Shown piece by piece: positions 45,458 to 50,381 of a DNA stretch of 50,381 nt. The stretch comes from an uncultured Comamonas sp. (GTDB lineage Bacteria > Pseudomonadota > Gammaproteobacteria > Burkholderiales > Burkholderiaceae_C). Below the pieces are notes generated by a model. That model saw only the letters and a program-made list of their open reading frames with translations, was not told the DNA's origin and searched no databases. Every line of letters starts with the position of its first letter. The first letter of the stretch is position 1. The translations under genes and the position numbers were made by a program. The stretch spans positions 1 through 50,381 of the forward strand of contig CABIIJ010000026.1 in assembly GCA_902175065.1 (NCBI GenBank), read 5' to 3'.

Positions 45458-47911
45458 ATGCTCGAATCCATCATCAAGCGCGACGGCCACACCGAGCCGT
45501 TTACCCCCTCCAAGCTCAACCAGTGGGGGGAGTGGGCCGCGCAATCTTTGGGCGATTCGGTCGACTGGCCTTCGGCAGTGCTGGAGACGGTCTCTTCCAT
45601 GTCCACCACGGCCACTTCGCGCGAGCTGCAGCAGCAGCTCATCCGCACCTGCCTGAACTTCGATACCTGGTCGTACAACCGCATGGCCGGGCGCCTGTAC
45701 GCCACCCTGATCCGCAAGGACTTGTACCGCAACCGCCGTCCCACCGTGCTGGACCTGCACCGCAAGTTGCAGCAGCTGGGCTTCATGGAAATGCTGGACT
45801 ACTCCGAATCGGAATACGCCGTGATCCAGGAGTGGATCGACCACGAGCGCGACTTCGAGTACGCCCACTACCAGCTGCACACCCACCTGACCAAGTACGC
45901 CATTGCCGACCGGGTCAAGGGCGTGTATTACGAATCGCCCCAGTTCATCTACATGCGCATGGCAATGGCGCTGTCCGTCGACCAGCCGCGTGAGCGCCGG
46001 ATGCGCGACGTGCAGCGCTTCTACGAGCACCTGTCGAAAAACCGCATCAATGCCCCCACGCCCAACCATGTGAACCTGGGCACGCCGCTGCGCGGCTACG
46101 CCAGTTGTTGCCTGTATACGGTGGGCGACAACGCCCGCTCGATTGCCGTGGGCAACCACATTGCCAACACCATGACGTACATGAGCGCCGGCATCGGGGC
46201 GCACATCAATACCCGCTCGGTGAACGATCCGGTGCGCGGCGGCGTCATCCGCCACCAGGGCAAGCTGCCCTACTACCGGGCGCTGGTGGCCGAGGTCAAA
46301 TCCAATCTGCAAAACGGTCGGGGCGGGGCGTGCACCACCTACTTCCCGATCTTCGACCCCGAAGTCGATACCCTGCTGCGCCTGAAGAATCCCATGTCCA
46401 CCGAGGACAAGAAAATCCGCGGCATGGATTATTCGTGGGGCGGCAACCGCTTTTTCGCCCGCAAGGTGGCCCGCAACGAAGACATCTTTTTGTTCAACAT
46501 CTTCACCGCTCCCGATCTGCACGCGGCGCTGTACAGCGGCGATGAAGCCAAGTTCGAGGAAATCTACGAGCGCTACGCTGCCGACGAGAATTTCCCCAAA
46601 ACCTGGGTCAGCGCCCGCGAGCTGCTCATTACCGCCAGCAACGAATGGAACGAGACCGGCAGGGTGTACGAGCACAACATCTCGGAGATGAACCGTCACA
46701 CGCCGTTCAAGGACACGATCTACAGCTCCAACCTGTGCGCGGAAATCGCCCTGCCCACCGCGCCGTACAACCATGTGATGGAGTTGTACGCCGAGGACGA
46801 CATCTCTTTCGTGGAAGTGCAACTGGCCGACGGCACGCGCCGCACCCTGCCCGGCAAGACCCAGGTGCAGGTGCAGCGTGGTTCGCAAGCCAGCCTGATG
46901 TGGCCGGACGACCTGCAGGCGGGCGATGCGCTGGAGGGCACGCCGATCGACTTCATCGTGCGCCGTTCCTCCCCCGAAGTGGCAACCTGCAATCTGGCCG
47001 GCATTGTCGTCTCCAACGTCGAATCGGAAGAGCAGTACGCCGAAGTGGCCTACTACGCGCTGTTGATGATCGACAAGTGCATCCATCTGGCCCACTACGA
47101 GCTGCCCCAGGTCGGCGTGACCTCGCGCAAGCGGCTGAATGCCGGTGTCGGCATCCTGGGCCTGGCCCACCTGATGGCCAAGGAAGGCAAGCGCTACACC
47201 GACCAGGAAGGCAAGCAGTTCCTGCACGAAGTGGCCGAGCGCCACTACTACCACCTGCTCAACGCCAGTCTCAAGCTCGGCAAGGAGCTGGGCAATGCGC
47301 CGTGGATGCACAAGACCCGCTGGCCCGAAGGCTGGCTGCCGCTGGACACCTGCAACCAGCACGTGGACAAGATTGCCCCGTTCAGCCTGCGCTACGACTG
47401 GGAGGCGCTGCGCCGTGCCATCGTCGCCAATGGCGGCATCCGCAACTCGGTGCTGGTGGCGCACATGCCCACGGAAACCTCGGCGAACGCTTCGGGCACC
47501 ACCAACGGCCTGTACCCGGTGCGCGAGCTGACCATGATCAAGACCGACAACCAGCGCGTGAACTACTGGGCCGCGCCGGACAGCGACACCCTGGCGGACC
47601 GGTATGAGTCGGCCTGGGACGTGCCCACCGAGGACATGACCGAGATGTATGCCATCGTGCAGAAGTGGACCGACCAGGGCATCTCTGCCGACTTCTACCG
47701 CCGGGTGATCGGCGATGCGTCGATCGCTTCGTCCGAGCTGATTTCGGACTACCTCTACCGCGTCAAGCTGGGCTTGAAATCCAAGTACTACATGAACCAG
47801 AAAACGTCCAACGGGATGCGCCAGGTTGCCGACGTGCCCGCCGTGGCGGCTGCTCCGGTCGATACGGCGGCCGACGCCCAGGACGCCGATTGCGAAGCCT
47901 GCACCCTGTGA
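45458..47911 (+). CDS. nrdA: Class Ia ribonucleotide reductase, large subunit
   Basis: 817 residues from ATG 45458. Reduces ribonucleoside diphosphates. N-terminal ATP-cone-like part (IIKRDGHTEPFTPSKL), C in GYASCCLYTVGD, active-site C427 in SNLCAEIALPT with its Glu, C511 in EVATCNLAG, the radical-transfer tyrosines of KYYMNQKTSNG, and C-terminal shuttle C-E-A-C. Between C427 and C511 lie 84 residues against 23 in E. coli; the extra ~61 (about 445-505) form a beta-rich block (VQLADGTRRTLPGKTQVQVQ ... LQAGDALEG). Confidence 0.96.
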   Translation: MLESIIKRDGHTEPFTPSKLNQWGEWAAQSLGDSVDWPSAVLETVSSMSTTATSRELQQQLIRTCLNFDTWSYNRMAGRLYATLIRKDLYRNRRPTVLDLHRKLQQLGFMEMLDYSESEYAVIQEWIDHERDFEYAHYQLHTHLTKYAIADRVKGVYYESPQFIYMRMAMALSVDQPRERRMRDVQRFYEHLSKNRINAPTPNHVNLGTPLRGYASCCLYTVGDNARSIAVGNHIANTMTYMSAGIGAHINTRSVNDPVRGGVIRHQGKLPYYRALVAEVKSNLQNGRGGACTTYFPIFDPEVDTLLRLKNPMSTEDKKIRGMDYSWGGNRFFARKVARNEDIFLFNIFTAPDLHAALYSGDEAKFEEIYERYAADENFPKTWVSARELLITASNEWNETGRVYEHNISEMNRHTPFKDTIYSSNLCAEIALPTAPYNHVMELYAEDDISFVEVQLADGTRRTLPGKTQVQVQRGSQASLMWPDDLQAGDALEGTPIDFIVRRSSPEVATCNLAGIVVSNVESEEQYAEVAYYALLMIDKCIHLAHYELPQVGVTSRKRLNAGVGILGLAHLMAKEGKRYTDQEGKQFLHEVAERHYYHLLNASLKLGKELGNAPWMHKTRWPEGWLPLDTCNQHVDKIAPFSLRYDWEALRRAIVANGGIRNSVLVAHMPTETSANASGTTNGLYPVRELTMIKTDNQRVNYWAAPDSDTLADRYESAWDVPTEDMTEMYAIVQKWTDQGISADFYRRVIGDASIASSELISDYLYRVKLGLKSKYYMNQKTSNGMRQVADVPAVAAAPVDTAADAQDADCEACTL

Positions 47912-47928
47912 GCCGAAGGAGAGCCACC

Positions 47929-49026
47929 ATGACCGACACCGTTTTCAACTACGACAAGACCGACTACGAAAAGCCCCTGCTGCTGCTGGGCCAGCGCCCG
48001 GGGCTGTTCGATACCGTCAACCGTCACTATCCGGACATCTGGAAGCTGTACAAGGCCCAGAAGTCCCTGGACTGGGACGAGAATGAGTTCGACTATTCCA
48101 GTTGCAACGCCGACTTCAAGAGCTGCTCGCGTGCCACCTACGACATGATGATCAAGACCCTGGCCTGGCAATGGGAGGCCGATTCGGTCGCTTCCCGCGC
48201 CATTGCGCCGGTGCTGGCGCCCTTCATCACGTCCAGCGAGCTGTGGGCCGCCTGGCAGCGCATTTCGGACAACGAAGTGGTGCACGCCGCCACCTATTCC
48301 GAGATCGTGCGCAATTCGTTCGACGACCCCAGCGTCATCCTCGACGAAATCCTGCGCGTGCAGGAAGCCCACGATCGCCTGGGCGAAGTGGCCCGTGCCT
48401 TTGCCGATGGCTACGAGGCTTCGCACAAATACGCCATCGGCCAGCTGCCCAACGACCAGGCCACGTACAACGCCGTGTTCATGACCATCGTGGCGCTGCT
48501 GTGCATGGAGCGCATCCAGTTCATGGCCAGCTTTGCCGTCACCTTCGCCATTTGCGACACGGGCCTGTTCCAGCCCATCGGCAAGGCGATTCAGAAGATT
48601 GCCCAGGACGAGCTGGAAATCCACGTCGAGCTTGACCGCGCCGTGCTGCTGAACGAGCTGAAAACCGAGCGCGGCCAGACCGCCTTTGCCCAGTGCCGCG
48701 AAAGCATCGAGAAGATGATCGAGGAAGTGGTCGATAGCGAGCTGCGCTGGATCGCCTACCTGTTCTCCGAAGGCCGCGAACTGGTGGGCATGAACGCCGA
48801 CCGCCTCTCGGCCTGGACGCTGTATTGCGCCAAGGACGTGTACCAGCTCTTTGGCCTGACCACCGACAAATACCAACTGCCTGCGCACAACCCGCTGAAA
48901 TTCATGGAGAAGTGGCTCAACATCTCCAAGACCCAGGCGTCGCCGCAGGAGCAGGACATTGCTGCCTACAAGGTCGGCGTCATGCGCCGTACCGACGAGA
49001 ACCAGGTGTTCGACGTCGATTTTTGA
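47929..49026 (+). CDS. nrdB: Class Ia ribonucleotide reductase, small subunit
   Basis: 365 residues, AAGGAG before ATG 47929. Diiron-tyrosyl radical protein. Ligands: Asp of EADSVAS, E-x-x-H of NEVVHAATY with the radical Tyr four residues after the His, Glu of MERIQFMASFAV, and Glu/His of QDELEIHVE. The last motif has one residue more between Glu and His (ExxxH) than the common ExxH. C-terminal tail NQVFDVDF docks to NrdA. 17 bp after nrdA. Confidence 0.96.
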   Translation: MTDTVFNYDKTDYEKPLLLLGQRPGLFDTVNRHYPDIWKLYKAQKSLDWDENEFDYSSCNADFKSCSRATYDMMIKTLAWQWEADSVASRAIAPVLAPFITSSELWAAWQRISDNEVVHAATYSEIVRNSFDDPSVILDEILRVQEAHDRLGEVARAFADGYEASHKYAIGQLPNDQATYNAVFMTIVALLCMERIQFMASFAVTFAICDTGLFQPIGKAIQKIAQDELEIHVELDRAVLLNELKTERGQTAFAQCRESIEKMIEEVVDSELRWIAYLFSEGRELVGMNADRLSAWTLYCAKDVYQLFGLTTDKYQLPAHNPLKFMEKWLNISKTQASPQEQDIAAYKVGVMRRTDENQVFDVDF

Positions 49027-49076
49027 CCCCTTTGGTTTCCCTTTGTTTTTTCCGTCCGTTGTTATCAGGAGTTTTT

Positions 49077-49334
49077 ATGGAAGTCATCATTTACGGCAAA
49101 GCCGGCTGCACCAATTGCGACAAGACCCGCATGTTGTGCCAGATCCAGTCGCTGCCGTTTCAGTACCTGACCGTGGGCGAGGACATCAGCGCTGAGGCCT
49201 TGCAGGAGCAGGTCGGCCAGCCGGTGCGCAGCTTGCCGCAAATTTTTGTCCGCAATGAGGAAGGCACCACCTACATCGGCGGCTACGACGACCTGCGTAC
49301 CCACCTGCGCCAGTTGTCTTTGACGGCTGCTTGA
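49077..49334 (+). CDS. Glutaredoxin-like redoxin of the nrd operon
   Basis: 85 residues, ATG 49077 after AGGAG. Thioredoxin fold: VIIYGKAGCTNCDKTRMLC holds the CxxC pair (C-T-N-C in place of CPYC), SLPQIFVRNEEGTTYIGGYDDL gives the cis-Pro and GG-D glutathione-site region. As third gene of the nrdAB operon it should supply electrons to NrdA. It could be called GrxA- or NrdH-like; the sequence does not decide. Followed by two hairpins. Confidence 0.88.
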   Translation: MEVIIYGKAGCTNCDKTRMLCQIQSLPFQYLTVGEDISAEALQEQVGQPVRSLPQIFVRNEEGTTYIGGYDDLRTHLRQLSLTAA

Positions 49335-49335
49335 T

Positions 49336-49380
49336 ATCGAAAAAGAGAGCTGCTGCCGCTTCGGCAGCAAGATTTTCGAT
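49336..49380 (+). terminator. First hairpin after the nrd operon
   Basis: Inner stem tgctgccg/cggcagca (49351-49358 with 49362-49369), loop ctt; outer arms atcgaaaa/ttttcgat (49336-49343 with 49373-49380). A/T-rich sequence follows. Confidence 0.6.
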
Positions 49381-49382
49381 AT

Positions 49383-49431
49383 AAAAATAGCTGCAACTGC
49401 TTGAAATATAAGCGGTTGCAGCTATTTTTTT
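49383..49431. terminator. Bidirectional terminator between nrd operon and ftsY
   Basis: Arms aaaaatagctgcaac/gttgcagctattttt (49383-49397 with 49415-49429), inner gctt/aagc, A run on the left and T run on the right, so it suits both the nrd transcript and convergent ftsY. It is also the best-formed copy of the dispersed AGCT...GCTT element. Confidence 0.85.
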
Positions 49432-49445
49432 GCCTTGTTTTGCGC

Positions 49446-50381
49446 TTATCCCAGCAGCGCCTGGGCAAACTCCCGCGCGTTGAAGGTCTGCAGGTCGTGC
49501 ACCTGCTCGCCCACGCCGATGAAGTAGACGGGAATCGGCTTTTCCTGCGCAATCGCCGCCAGCACGCCGCCCTTGGCGGTGCCGTCCAGCTTGGTGACGA
49601 TCAGGCCGGTCAGGCCCAGCGCCGCATCGAACGCCTTGACCTGGTGCAGCGCGTTCTGCCCGGTGTTGCCGTCGATGACCAGCAACACCTCGTGCGGGGC
49701 GCTGGCGTCGGCCTTGGTGACCACGCGCTTGATCTTTTTCAGCTCTTCCATCAGGTGCAACTGCGTGGGCAGGCGGCCTGCGGTATCGACCAGCACCACG
49801 TCCTTGCCGCGTGCCTTGCCGGCGGTGACGGCATCGAAGCTCACGGCAGCCGGATCGCCGCCTTCCTGGCTGACGATTTCCACCGTGTTGCGCGTGGCCC
49901 AGACGCCCAGTTGCTCGCGGGCGGCGGCGCGGAAGGTGTCGGCAGCGGCCAGCAGCACCTGCTGGTCGTGGTCGGCCAGGAATTTGGTCAGCTTGCCGAT
50001 CGAGGTGGTCTTGCCCGCGCCATTGACCCCCGCCACCATGATGACGGTGGGCTGGTGGGCGCCGATGACGATGGATTTTTCCAGCGGCTGGAGCATGTCG
50101 GCCAGCGCATCGGCCAGCAGCCCCTTGACGGCGGCGGGGTCGGTGGCCTTGGCGTCCTTGACGCGGCGCTTCAAGTCCTGGAGCAAGGCCTCGGTCGCCT
50201 TGACGCCGGTGTCGGCCATGAGCAGGGCGTCTTCCAGCTCTTCGTACAGGGCATCGTCGATCCGGGTGCCGGTGAAGACGGTGGTGATGCTGCTGCCGGT
50301 CTTGCGCAAACCGGCCTTGAGGCGGGCCATCCAGCCCTGGCGCTCGACGGCCTGGGGCTTGGCTTGCGGCTCGGGGCTGGC
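49446..50381 (-). CDS. ftsY: Signal recognition particle receptor FtsY, 5' partial
   Basis: The frame stays open to the window end; at least 311 residues are visible and the start lies beyond. N domain GWMARLKAGLRKTGSSITTVFTG ... DDALYEELEDALLMADTGVKAT. G domain: GVNGAGKTTSIGKL (P-loop), DTFRAAAREQL, DTAGRLPTQLHLMEEL, TKLDGTAKGGVLAA and FIGVGEQVHDLQTF. GTPase that docks ribosome-SRP complexes at the membrane. The upstream visible residues (ASPEPQAKPQAVERQ) belong to the acidic/Pro-rich A region. Convergent with the nrd operon. Confidence 0.96.
   Translation of the reverse strand, partial: ASPEPQAKPQAVERQGWMARLKAGLRKTGSSITTVFTGTRIDDALYEELEDALLMADTGVKATEALLQDLKRRVKDAKATDPAAVKGLLADALADMLQPLEKSIVIGAHQPTVIMVAGVNGAGKTTSIGKLTKFLADHDQQVLLAAADTFRAAAREQLGVWATRNTVEIVSQEGGDPAAVSFDAVTAGKARGKDVVLVDTAGRLPTQLHLMEELKKIKRVVTKADASAPHEVLLVIDGNTGQNALHQVKAFDAALGLTGLIVTKLDGTAKGGVLAAIAQEKPIPVYFIGVGEQVHDLQTFNAREFAQALLG

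Noticed and set aside
45422-47464. 680-codon open frame on the minus strand
   Set aside because: Antisense to nrdA, whose motifs are unambiguous.
1-50381. CRISPR array, tRNA or rRNA genes, prophage or transposase
   Set aside because: No regular spaced repeats, no tRNA cloverleaf ends or rRNA cores, and no integrase other than XerC or transposase genes were seen.

Overview
The window is a high-G+C chromosomal segment from a betaproteobacterium, most likely Burkholderiales close to Comamonadaceae. The evidence is the complete division and cell-wall (dcw) cluster preceded by hslVU, a DUF484-xerC pair, a DksA with one cysteine left in its zinc finger, and dispersed AGCT...GCTT palindromes of a kind I associate with Comamonadaceae. 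That placement is inference from gene content; no database was searched.

Region 1 (1-6006): the 3' part of an Rhs/YD-repeat polymorphic-toxin gene with an A/T-rich C-terminal tip. It is followed by a secreted 280-residue protein (immunity candidate) and a small secreted protein whose 5' end looks frameshifted. This is the accessory part of the window and its most novel content. Region 2 (6073-8100): DsrE-like protein and cysK on the minus strand, then rnpB (RNase P RNA) on the plus strand with its own terminator. Region 3 (8263-11703): a nitrous oxide reductase gene (nosZ) with no nosRDFYL neighbours and a perfect FNR/DNR-type palindrome, then a convergent MocR-type regulator. Region 4 (11833-20011): Nudix-MBL fusion, degenerate S4 pseudouridine-synthase homologue, DUF484, xerC, a small protein, a CxCC G3E GTPase with a histidine-rich loop, a 171-bp nested inverted repeat, dksA, and a STAS-like hypothetical protein.

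Region 5 (20065-40409): hslV-hslU, then rsmH-ftsL-ftsI-murE-murF-mraY-murD-ftsW-murG-murC-ddlB-ftsQ-ftsA-ftsZ, mostly with overlapping or adjacent genes. mraZ is absent from its usual place. lpxC and a 58-codon membrane protein follow, with lpxC apparently starting its own (possibly leaderless) transcript after a terminator. The cluster makes lipid II from UDP-MurNAc (MurC-F, Ddl, MraY, MurG) and builds the divisome (FtsL, FtsI, FtsW, FtsQ, FtsA, FtsZ).

Region 6 (40431-50381): a 3-hydroxyisobutyrate-dehydrogenase-family gene (minus), an SbcD/SbcC-like nuclease-ATPase pair, the class Ia ribonucleotide reductase operon nrdA-nrdB-glutaredoxin under two NrdR boxes, and ftsY (minus, 5' end beyond the window). 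Long antisense open frames over these genes are G+C artefacts and are left out. The only gene-free stretch over 300 bp is 17510-17904, described below.
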